Shown here piece by piece: positions 49,001 through 61,000 of a stretch of 64,000 bases of DNA. Each line of letters begins with the position of its first letter. Position 1 is the first letter of the stretch. The position numbers and the translations under genes are program-made. Location of the stretch: positions 825,982 through 889,981 of the forward strand of contig VWZF01005476.1 in assembly GCA_013396755.1 (NCBI GenBank), given 5' to 3'. The stretch is from Sclerurus mexicanus (Eukaryota > Chordata > Aves > Passeriformes > Furnariidae). The notes beneath the pieces are model-generated. The model had not been told where the DNA came from. It worked only from the letters and a program-made list of their open reading frames with translations, and searched no databases.

Positions 49001-52000
49001 CAGCAGGAAGTTGCATCATATGATTGCAATATATGAACATTATTATCAAATAGTCATGTCTTGAGTCAATGCAATTGTTTAGATTTTGCTGTCTTTTTTT
49101 TTTGTGTGTTGTTGTTTGTTTGTTTTTTATTTCTAAGAGTTACTCTCTCCACCCTCCATCCCCAAATAATCCTCCCATGCTGAGGTAAGAATGAAATGCT
49201 AAGCTACATGGGAACCCAGAAGCAAATTTCCTCAGTCTGTTTGCTAAACAATCCAAATATATCACAGACTAAAGACAATCTGAAGGAGCAGCTGAATGAA
49301 GTTTAAGCACATTAAGAAATTACTGAAAATTTATTTTTTGGCCAACAGAATATAGAAATCTTGTGCCCCCATACTTAAAATTATTTACTGGACAATGGCA
49401 CCATCTTAAGGTAACATCTCAAATCCTGACAGAAAATATCAGGGGCCCTCAAAACAGGCAGGAAGGGGAAGGCCACCATTAGAAATGGGACTGAATTTCT
49501 ACTGCTGGGATAATGCAGTCTTTCCTCTACCACTATTGTGCAACTCCTTGCAGGCACTTCAACATCCACTTGAAGTTACGTAGCTCCACTCAGAGCTAAT
49601 CATGGCTGTGAAGGTAGGTGTGTGCTCCAGCGTCTGAAGGACTGGGTCAAAGGCCCCAATTCAAGAAAACACAGAGGACAGGGTTAAACCCACAACTAAG
49701 TGCATGCCTAATTGCTGTCTTGAATCTGGATGCTTTCCTTCTACGGGGCACAAATGAGCTAACGCTGCAGAAGTTACCTTTAATTTGAAAGTTTGCTGTT
49801 ACAGAGGCAAGTAGATGTTATACATGGAAGTGTAAATATATTTATGCTCTAAAGTGGTAGTTCTCTCATTTTTGAGGCCACTAATTACAGGAAATAAAGC
49901 CAGAGAAATTCCCTGATACATTTTTCCCCAGAGGCCCATCCTGCTCTGGCACTTGAAGAACTGAGTTATTGAACTCCAAGACCGTGATCCCCAAACCCCT
50001 GAGGCACCCAAAGCAGATGCCTATATTTTAGGTTGGCAAGACTGGAAGGTCTCCGTAGGTGTGTGTCTCAGGTGGCCTCTCCTGTCATGGGCTGGGCAGC
50101 TCTTCCAAAGCCGCCCACAGGCACCAGCATGCTCTGCACACCCTAGACGCAGTAGAAAGAGAGATCTGGGGGCAACACACCACGGCCATGCCCCATGGGA
50201 GGTGGCCCTGACTTCAGGCTGCAGTGGGACCTAGATCCCAACTTTCCCTCCCTCCTCCTCAGAGGCTGCCAAGACCAGCAGCCAGGAGCTGGGGGAGGTG
50301 GTGATGCTAGCCTGCTCCTGTGAGGGGAAGCCACGGTACTTTAAACATCCAATTAACTAGCAATCCATTTGGCTGGAGAGGACTTTCCTGGATTCCTAGC
50401 AGGTGACTGGTGTGGGGGTCCCCTCAAGCAAGGCTGTGTTAAGATTGTTTTGAAGGGCCAAAGCCCCACATCTGCAGCAGGTGCAAGGTGCTAGTGAGCT
50501 GAGGACAAGTCGTCTGCACTCTATTCAAAAATGAATGCAGTGCGAGGGTACCTTGGCCAGGCTTTGTGATAGAGAGAGAGGCTGGAGAGGCAGTACAATG
50601 CTCACTAATTTAACTGGCCTGGGAGGGAAGGGGCAGAAGAAAACTAAACAGTGCTGGTATTCACTTTAAACTCATCTGGTTCCAGTACTAATGCTGGAAA
50701 AACCACTCTGCTTGCACTGTTGCTACAGGGCCTTCAGCAAATAAGCATCTTTGGGAAACTTCTGGATTTTCTCCATACTTTTCAAAAAAGGGCACCAAAA
50801 CTTTAGAAAACCTCCATCTTTATGGTACCCTGTAGGGGTTTTAGCCCAACTGCAAGCTTTAGACCGAATATGTCTATCACAAAAATGAGGGAAAAAATAA
50901 AAAAAAGTGAGAACTTTTCCCTCATTTTTCTGAACTGCTATTTCCTTTAGGTGGAGGGAGCTAACATAAAATTTTGAAGTGGTATAAATATAATTATCTT
51001 AAAAGAAAAGAATGGATACTTCAATTTCACCTGGAAATACCATGAATGTTAAGGCTGAACTACACAATTGCAATTCAAGATCTCATTTCTTTAAATCCAG
51101 GTATTGAGCCTACTTTTACTAAAATGGGTTATTCTGCATGTGTAGACACACCTAATTTTGACCTGAGCAAGAGTAACTGGACAGATAAAGAAACACTTTA
51201 CAAATACATTCCTTGCTACTTCTGCAAGGAAACCTAAGGTACCAGCAGATACAGGAAACTGATCCTGCATTTGTGTATCCCCCTAGCCAGATCTTTGCAA
51301 ACTCCTCATCCGCAGGAACTCTAAATGCTGTTGTCTCATCCCACCTGCAGGTCCCACTGAAAAGCCAACAGTTCAACACATCAGGAAATTGAGCTGAACA
51401 GGGAGTGGTAAAATGACATATGGGCAAAGATGACAGAATCAATGACATAGTTTTTGAATACGTAATAAAGCTGTATAGGACATTCCCTCCATCTCTTCCC
51501 TCTGCCATTAAGAGAAGTTTTCTTCTATTAATTAATAAGGAAAGACCAAAAACTGATGAAAGGATGACGTCAACAGAGGACAGGTGTACTTTTGATTAAT
51601 CTGAGTGTGTGATGTCATTTTCATGATACAGGATGACATTTTAGCTCTAATGAACCCCAAAGCAACACTGGTATTTTATAATCCCTTGTTGCCAAATAAC
51701 CACAAGAATTCTTTTTATAAAAAAAAACCTGTTTGGTTTTTCCTTCAAGTTTCACAAGGCAGAAAGACAAAAGAATGCTCTGCTCTATCTCAGAGCACCT
51801 AGCAATGTGGGAGGCAGCCTAAGAGTCCACTGAGAAGTCAGCAAGAATCTTCCCCACTCTTCAAGGGGCTTTGGGTGAGGTGCTAGGCAGTGATTAAGCT
51901 GTGAGTAAAGCTCCATGGCTAGAAACCACAGAGGAACACAGAGATAAACTCCTGGAGACACTTCTTCCCTCTGCTACCAGTGCTATTATTTTTGAACAGA

Positions 52001-55000
52001 AAACGAAAGCTGTGATATAAAGCCAAGAACAGGGACAAAGTGCACTAATCTTAAAAAACAAGTAACAGATGAGAAGACCACAGGAGGTTTGCTCTCGTAA
52101 GATAGATAAGTGTAGATGCAAGGCTCAAAGTGCATTAGGCAGTTAACACGTATTTTGTCAGACACCTAGACAGAGTCATGGCACATTGCCACTTCCTGGT
52201 ACAGTGAGGGCAGCCTTTTGGGAGTATGACTGGACAGCCTTTAGTATATGCTATCAAAGTAGACTTTTGCTCAACACACTGCACTTGAAAAGTCTGAGAG
52301 CGAACCAACAGCTATAATTCTGAAGGCAAAGGATATACTCAGGTTACCTATCCAGAATTTCATCAGATCAGATTCAGATTGTAAACCAGCAACTGTTCAG
52401 ATTTTTTATCTGTTTACATTTGAACAGGCACAGGGAACTCATTCTGTTGTGTTGGGTTTTTTATTTCCCCTTTTTTACTCCAAGCTACCTACTGTGACAC
52501 AACAGATGATGCAGCTGTGTAATTACACAACTTATTATTAGATCGTATAGGCAGAAGACACATTACTAGCATTCCTTGCTTATACTGTAATCCACTTACT
52601 GAGGTTCATCATTGTCAGGTCTCTGGAGGAGGGATAGTGCAGCCTCTCTGCAAAGTCTCGGCAATACCAAACAAGCAGCTCTTGGTTGGCAGGGATGGGC
52701 TTGATGGTATAGAAGTAAATATTCATTCCATTCTGACAAGCAGCCAAGTTCTGTTCCTGAACAGAGTAGCCGGGGTTTACATAACGCATCCAGTTGCTCT
52801 TGTCCTCATTAAATCCATCAATGAAGTGATGAAGCTCACCACTTGAATAGATCTGGAATAGACAGGAAGTGCTTATTAATATATATGTACATATATGTAC
52901 TATATGCAACATGTACATACAGAGTCCAGAGGGGAAAAACATTAAGTGGGTTTTTTTTGTTTTGTTTTGCCTTTTTTTTTTTTCTTTAAACAAGCAGATA
53001 TCACTGGAATAAGAGTTCAAGCTGGGTTCCCACCTTTCCAACTATGACATCCTGAGAGTTACAAAGGTATTCAAAGGTAAGTACATAGTCACCTTTTCCC
53101 TTTCTGCTTAGCCTGTGCCTCTGCTAGTATGGGAAAACAAGACAAAATCTGAAATGCAGAGTACTCTCCCTGTGTGAACAGTCTACCTTCGAGTGCTTTT
53201 TCTAGTGCTACAATCAACAAGTGGGTGATGCTGATGACTGCAGGTCTGAGTGCATGTTGCATTAATGCTTTGAGTCACCTGTATATAAGACTGACTGGCT
53301 GTGCTAGGTCAGAGTCTTTCTTGTCTTTTTCTGTGGCCTCTGTACTTGCAGTTTCCTACCACCTCCACCCAAAGGTTTAAACTATGCAAACATTCTCCAC
53401 CCCCCACCAGAGTCCTATAGCAACACTTGCTCATAGTTGAACTGTAACCCTTTTGTAGAAAGGCTGGGCGAGGCAAAGATGAAATTCACCGGTCATAACT
53501 TAAGGAAGATCTGGAGAGGGGCTGGTCCCTGAAAAGTCACTTTTCCTATCATGGGACATGTTCTGACTTGTCCACAGAGGGGAAAGAAAACATGAATCTA
53601 AAAACTGCTTAGCGGCTTCAGGGGAAAGAAGCCCCAGTCACTGACAGCAGCTACTATTTCTTGAAATGGTAAGAATAAGAGATTAAAAAAAAAAAAACAA
53701 CCAACCAACCAAAAACCAAGATAAGTTCAGCAGACATGCTAAAGACACATTGCTTACTTCTGGAGGGAACTAGCTCTGTGCTGGATGAAATGGGCTGCCT
53801 GGGTTTCACAAACAAATGACCAGGCAAAAGCCAGACCTTGAAGTGGGAGCAGCCTCCACCAGAGACACACCTCGCTGAGCAGGAAATGCCTTTCCAAAGG
53901 GGATACAGAGCTCATCCTGGGGATAAAACACTCCACAGGGTGTTCACACTACTGCCTTTCGCACCTACCTGGCCGGGCAGAGTGCCCCACGAGCATCCAC
54001 CGGCCAGCCGGGACCCTCCTCTGCTCCCCACGAGAGGGGCGAGGCAGCACGGCCCTTTAACGCCGGCCGTAAACACCAGAATCACTTTCTTTAAGAGTAA
54101 CTTCCTGTAAACCGAGAAGGGGGAAATACATGTGGCCTCATCAAAGCAGCTTGCGAGAGATTTTGCGGTGTGTTTGTTATGAGAAAATGGAAGGGAGCTG
54201 GGCGAGTTATGCTGCATCAAGAGGAGCCTTCGGGTTTCTCTGCTCACCCCGGCTCACAAACTTCCAGGAACACGGGGCTCCGGTGCTTGACGCCTGCTGC
54301 CACTTCCCAAACCAGCCCTCCACCGCTCCCACGTCAGGGCCACGGATCCGGCTCCCCTGGCAAAGGCACCCACCAGGCTCCCACCTATTCTGGGGAAGGC
54401 GAGACCAGATGTGCTGAGTCACGGCGTGGTTCCCAGAAATGACGTGGGCCCCGGGCAGCCCAGCTCACCCGGCGAGGGCAAGGCGCAGGCAGCATCCCCC
54501 ATGCACAGAGCAGATGTTCCTGCTCCTGCCAGCAAGCCCAGGATGCCTTTAATAACATGTGGGAAGTTATCTCCCACAATTTCCTTTGCATATGCAAGCC
54601 TGTGTCAGACCCCTAGGAAGGAATTAATTTTCAGTGCAGCAGTCTGTCTTGAATGAATCAAGAGATTATAACAGGGAATTTAATGATGCTTAGATGGCTC
54701 CTAGGATAGTATTTCTGAGGATCCCTCCACATTAAGGCTTAAAATCACATCATGAGAATGATGTCATCTTTCTTGCTGCAATATATGAATGAAGTCCTGC
54801 AAGATGTTTAGCAGCTCTCCCTTCCCTGTGTCTGCTTGTCTTATTAACTGGCAGGAGGGCTAGGGCCAGCGTACCAGTCTCTTCCTATACTGGACAAAAG
54901 CCCCCAAAAATCTGGCAAAAGGAAACATTTTGTGGCCTTATGAATGTGAAAACAGTTGCCTGCTTTGTAAAAATGCTCATGCAAATAACTGCCTGTGCAA

Positions 55001-58000
55001 TGCTGTATTACATCGCACAAAGATGATCTGAGAAAACCAAAATGATTCAATTAGGTAGGAAGAAAGGGGTGTGGGGAACGCTGGTGCTTGCCCTGGGTTT
55101 CACCTGGATATGAGGTTAGGATATTACTAAGGCAGGCAGGCACCTGAGCACAGACGCTTGGACACAGTCCCAAATCCACAGATTTAGACACAACCTAAAT
55201 GGCTAGAAGGCAGCAAAACAAATCCATGGAAGGAGATGGGGCTGAAGGAACGTTCTCTAACAATTAATAATGGGTTTGTAAGGAAACTGAGGATTATGTC
55301 AACTGATAAACTGGAAGCATATGCCCCAGCACAGACTGCCCAAGATAAAAAAAATTGGCTGGTGCTCCCTTCCAGCTTATACTACGGAGTACAAATTAGG
55401 AAATGCCTCTAGTGTTTGTCTTTTTTCCCCTTCACTAAGATCCATAGGCTGCTCTTCTAACAATTCTGAGGTGGACTGGAAAAATTTATGACTTGAATGA
55501 TATATGCTGAAGACCACCACCACTGTGTTATAGCAGTTCTGTTCAAAACCCAGGAAAAAATGTCACAAAATGTAGCATAATTCCAGAGTAAAGTTTATGC
55601 ACTACTTTCACAGCTTCTTCACAGTGGGAAAACTCAAGGATGTGATACTTGCATGAACTAGAATGACTTTCTACTGTGAAGAAACGCAAAATAACCTGTC
55701 CTTACAGCAAGAAGCAGAACTGTTTCTTTACAGAACCAAGCACCGATCCATTTTGGAAGACAAAACCAGGAAGGGCTCTGCATCTCCACTGCTCTCTCCA
55801 CTCACACAGTCCCTACATCCAAGACAGACAGGTTTTTACTCAGTTTAATTCACCCTCTGGCTCAGTTCATGCCTGGCAGCATACAGAGGTTGTCCCCTGT
55901 CTCACACAGGTCTGCAGCAGGAAGTGACCCAGCTTCTCAGCCGTACTCATTTAGTGATCTGCTTACTGCAACAACGTGGTGCTGTTTTTTCCTGCTTACC
56001 CGCCAAAAGTATTTTCTGTTCGCATTCTTGGGAACCGTATCACTGGTATAGATCTCTCCTACCAGGGGTCCAAAGCGTGTTCCTTTTGGGATGTACTCTT
56101 TGCTTATAACTCCCGTGACCTACAAGAAGAGCAGCACAGGATCAGTTCATTGCCAGCAAAAACTGAGAAGTCTTTCTCTTTGCCCATGTCCCCCAAACTT
56201 AACAAGCTAAAGCAGACAACACAAGAAATTTTTAGTGATATCTTAGCAAAACAGAAATAAATTAACAATCATGTTGGATACAATACAAACAGCTTTGTTA
56301 GATATCAGCATTTTACTAAGACATATAGAAAGCAATGATGAATCCCACCTTAAAAATGTGTTTTGTGGAAATACATTTACAACAAGAAACAGTAAGTGCA
56401 ATGTGCAGAGACCATCAAAGATCTTCAGAAATTATTTCTTCTATCAAAGGCAACCCCCAAAAGTCTAGTTCCAGCAAACAAAAACATTCAATATCTAGCA
56501 ATCCCTTCCCTGCCTCAGAGCTCACTTTTCTAATAAGTTAAGAACTGGAATGACTACTCCTCCAGATCAAAATGAAACCACCCCACACCCCTTTCAATTT
56601 TTTCCTCTACACCCGTCCTGATAGCTAAAAAGAGAAAAAAAGAAAAAAAAAAGAAAACCTACAGTTCTCTCACCAGCATACAGTGTCACATAAAACAGAA
56701 TATGAAATGGCTTTGGGACATGTACTCACAGGTCACCTTCTTTTATGCAAAGGAATCAGCAGTTCCAGTAACATACATCAAGTGGGTTTGGTCAAAAGGC
56801 CATAAGGGTTTTGAAGAAAATGCTCCACTATGGTAGGTCTAAGAAATGTACTCTGGTTGTTCAGCTTCCTTCTTGACAGTAATTATACCAAAAAAAGTCA
56901 CTGACCACAAATCAGGAAGCAATTCATCATTATTCAGAAGAACGTGCCTTAGAGTAACCCTTTGCAAAACACTGCTGAGTTATTGGTTTTGTCTCTCTAC
57001 TTCTCACTAATCTTCATAAATTTAATGCATCCAAACAACATTAAAAACCCAATAATTTTGTAACCCAAAAACCCCAAGCCTTTGCAAGATTGATCTTGCT
57101 GCTCAGATAGTGGAAAAAAAGGAAGGCAAAAAGCTCATTAATTTTGTATTATACAAACTTTCGCGGCAAAATGACTTAAGCATATCCCCTTCACACATTT
57201 TGCCACTTGTGTTTTCACTCACCAGGATTTCAGAACAAGACAAGAACACCAGAGTAGTTGAAAAGACAGAGTTGGGATTACTGCTGTCTGTACCCCACAG
57301 TACAATCGATGTCCTTACCAAGGCAGATTAGCACTCATCAAACCCTACGGATAGCTCACTTCACTGAGCTTTTCTTTTAACAGTTCTTCTCAGCAACAGG
57401 TGGTAAAAACCCATGACTGTATGTAGACAGCACTTCACAAATACCTAAGCCTTCTGATTTGCTTATGCTACATTTTCTTCTGTTGTATGACTCTTAGTGT
57501 CTAAGAAAGAGACAGACAGAGAAATCCTTGCCTGTGTACTGGTGAAGATTAAAAATCCCAGTAAACAACTAACACCTAGCATAACTTCATGCTAAATGCC
57601 AAAATAAAGGGGACAAATAACAGCTGTGGAATCAAGTAATCACCTGGAAACAGATTGCTGGGTGTATGCTGTGACTGTTTGTACTCGTTTGCATTTCAAC
57701 CTGTGTTTCAGGATACTACCAAAAAATTTAAACATCAACAGCAGAGGTAGTTAAATGCTCCATTAATCTGTGTATCTTGGCTGAAGGTAGAGAAGAAGGA
57801 CTTCCAGAAATTCTCCTACACCTACCATATGCTAAAACAAGCTCAGTGGCTCAGTTTTATTTTTATCTTGCTTGTACTTGTCTCATAGAGAGCTGAAAAA
57901 GGCAGATGTTCTTCTCATTTTCCCTATATATCTTCATTTACATCCATCAGCCCTCTCAAGAAAAGTTCACGACCAAGCACACCCTACCAGTTTTACTGCA

Positions 58001-61000
58001 TGATAGCTTGAGTTTTTTCATGGTTTTAAAAATATCTTGGCCTTAATTAAAACAACTTTAATGAAATTCTCAGAATTTCTAGAAATCACTCCTTGAACTA
58101 GTCAACTTGAAACAGTCTCTGACACAGCAGATACTTTTTGATATCCACCTTACAGACAGCGTTTGCTTCTCCTGTGGGGTAGCTGAACATGAAGATGATT
58201 TCTCATCCTGTACCCATCATAAAGTTATTTTGGCAAAGGATGTTCTGCGCATTCATGTGTGCCAACACATGAAGTTTTGCCAACCCAACTAAACCTGCCC
58301 AGATGACTTCTAACTGGAGATGGCTTTCTAGTCAGCAATTCTCGGCTTTCACTGTGCCCCGCACAAGCTCAACTGCTGAGGTCGATGAGGGGAACCCTCC
58401 AGGAGAAGGGTGCCAGCAGTGCCAAGGCAGGCTAGCTCCAGGATGCCGGCAGCCCTCCTGCCGCAGCCAAAAGCGGCTCCTGCTCCGCCACAGCTTAGCG
58501 GGGACGGCTCAACAAGAAGCCAGGAAGCAGGGAGCTGCCAAGGGCTTGGAGGCAGGACAGCGACGGAACTCCCGGTCGGGAGCGGGGAGTGAGCCGTTCC
58601 CGGGCTGCCGGAGGGCTGTGCCAGAGCGGCACTTCGGAGCTCTGTCCGCCAGGTGTCCCGCAGCGCGCCGCTCCCCGCGGCGGGGAGTCTGGCGGGGCGC
58701 GCTCCCCAAAAACCGAGCTCCCCAAAAAACCCGGCGCTGCCTGCGGTGCGTGGACCACGCCGCATAGCAGACACGCGCGGCTTCCCCCGCAAGTTCCTCT
58801 CCACAGGCGCCCACCCTCTCTTCCTACAAAGCTCCCATCGCTCCGCCGCATCCCTCCTCTCGGTACGACAGCACTTCCAGCAGGAAGGTGTAGCCGGGCG
58901 GCAGTCTGAGCCCGCACGGCGCTGCCGCTGCCCGAGCGGGGATTGCGGGGATCCCGGACGGGGAGCCCGGGACGGCGGGAGCCCGGGACGGCGGCCCTGG
59001 AACTGACCAGGGTCCTAATGCGGCGCCGGGGGCCGGGCACGCCTGGGGCCCGCCCGGCCCGGTCAGCACATCCTGGCCCGCCCGCGGCCCCGGGCACGGA
59101 GGCGCAGGGGCTCCGCTTCCAGTTCTCATCGGAGACGGCGCTTCGGCAGATTAACGCTCCTGCATCCTTGTTTGGGGAGAGGGCACTGAGGTAAACAACG
59201 ACTCCTGATAGCCCTGCAAAGGGACCACTAAGCTGCTTAAAAAAACCCCGAAACACCGAACTCTTACTGGCTTCATTAGAACAGGTTATTCCACATGCAA
59301 ATAGGCCAGGCCATCATGTGTCCTGGAATAACACTGATTTATTTTTTTTTTTTAAATACTAGTTTTACGGTTACATAATTTTTACCCCTTTGTTCAGTGT
59401 GACCGCTTTTCTAAAAGTGATGCCACAAAATAAAATTCTTTCAGACGTCTTCTTTAGTGATCACATATAAAATAAATAAAAGCAGTAGAGGAGAGCCAAG
59501 TGTCTGGAGGTCAGTGAGGCACACTTTGTAACAGCTGAACATCACTGCTTTACCAAAATCACTGATTCAGGGTCTGTCTCTAAAAAATGGCCTTATTAAA
59601 GAAATGCAACAGTAATGAGTGGTTTGCTGAGATGTGTTTTGCTCTGTCAAAGCTCACAGATCAGGATCAATAACTAGTAATATTCAAAACAGCAGAGTAA
59701 CTGGCACTTTATATCAAGAGCTGTTTCGACTTTAGGCACCGAGACCAAAAGAAAAATTACTGGAAAACAAATGTTTTTAAATGTCTGCATGAAAAGATCA
59801 TTCATATATAGCCTTCTGGAGGATGAGCCTAACACCACATTTCATCATTTTTGACAACTGCCAAAACTGGAGGAAAGGACAAATAATTCACATATAGAAA
59901 TAAATTACTTCATGCAAATCTAGCAGCCTAAAATGTTATGAGCAGTAGTAATTCATTTTTTTAAATGCTGAGACACACTGTGAACTCATAACAAAAAATG
60001 TGTCCTTCAGAAAAGTCCCTGATCAAGATCCAAGAATAAACAAGAATATGATGACGTGTCATGGGCTCCTTTGCAAATTGCATAAACCTTTAAAGAGGAG
60101 CTACTCACTTCACAAAGCATGCAAAGAAAAGAAATAGAAAAAGCAACCCTTTCCAAATAGCAGCGGCTGTACTTCCTCCCTCCTAAGAAGGCACGCAGTA
60201 CTTTTCCTGCTCCAACTGGAGATACAATACTAATCATGACAACACTAGGATTTCATGATCTAATCATGACGGTATTAGCATTTCACAAGCGATGTATTAT
60301 ATATGTTTTTTGACAATAAACTGACTCAGCATTTGAAACTCTCGGCCAGAGGAAGCCACAGCTCTCCCCAAAGTTAACAATGAAGACAGCTCACATCTGA
60401 GCCCACTGGCAAACACGCACCCCTGCATCCCCTGAAGTCTTACCTCATCCTTGCGCAAGTGAAAAAACCCACCCTATCAAGCTGACAGGACTCCAGTGGT
60501 TTTCTATGAGGTCAAAAACAGAATCAGGCTTTCTCATTGACCCTGACCCCATAAACACTGATGTGCAAGAGCAACACAGACATCCAGTCCTGACCCCACT
60601 GAACAGAATCAAACTTGGAAGGCAGACAGAAAGAAAAAAAATGTTTCACATCAGAAGTTGCTAGAATGCAAGCAGATTATGCCAATTAGAACTACTTCAC
60701 CCTGCAGATCAGTAGCAAATGAGGGATCTGTCTGTACATTCACAGGAGAGTAGCTTTCACAGAAGATAGGCAAAAGCAGCATCATATCTGCCCTTTCTTT
60801 CAGAGCTATCTTAGAGATAGTCAGGGTTTGAAAGTTCCTATTGCTCCTTACAGTAGGTGCAATTTAGCACAAATAAAAGACTGGGGGGAGCTTTGGAGAA
60901 CAAAAGGAGGATGTTCTATATTCAGACTCCCACTAGCTTGGAGCTACACAGGTCACATTTTACAAGGAAGAACCAGCAATCTTTCAACAACTTCTCTCTC

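Larger units (their letters stand above)
53780..54560 (-). promoter_or_regulatory. GC-rich island in PRDM1 intron 3; candidate PRDM1-beta-type promoter or enhancer
   Basis: The stretch contains CpG-bearing segments (for example CCGGCCAGCCGGGACC and AACGCCGGCCGTAAAC) in an otherwise AT-rich intron. It lies about 1-1.7 kb upstream of exon 4 in transcript order, the position expected for the internal promoter known in human. A promoter role is inferred; no first exon could be defined. Confidence 0.4.
52853..55999 (-). other. PRDM1: PRDM1 intron 3, with a GC-rich island
   Basis: 3.1 kb with donor GTAAGC at 55,999 and acceptor TTCCAG at 52,853, phase 0. Between about 53,780 and 54,560 the base composition turns GC-rich with CpGs. 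That stretch holds a tight group of NF-E2/MARE, STAT and CRE-like motifs, listed separately. In human the PRDM1-beta promoter and its own first exon lie in this intron. Confidence 0.9.

Noticed and set aside
58495..59256. 253-codon - strand frame in the intron-2 CpG island
   Set aside because: Pro/Arg/Gly-rich, with overlapping long frames on both strands. GC-rich islands lack stop codons, so length alone is no evidence.
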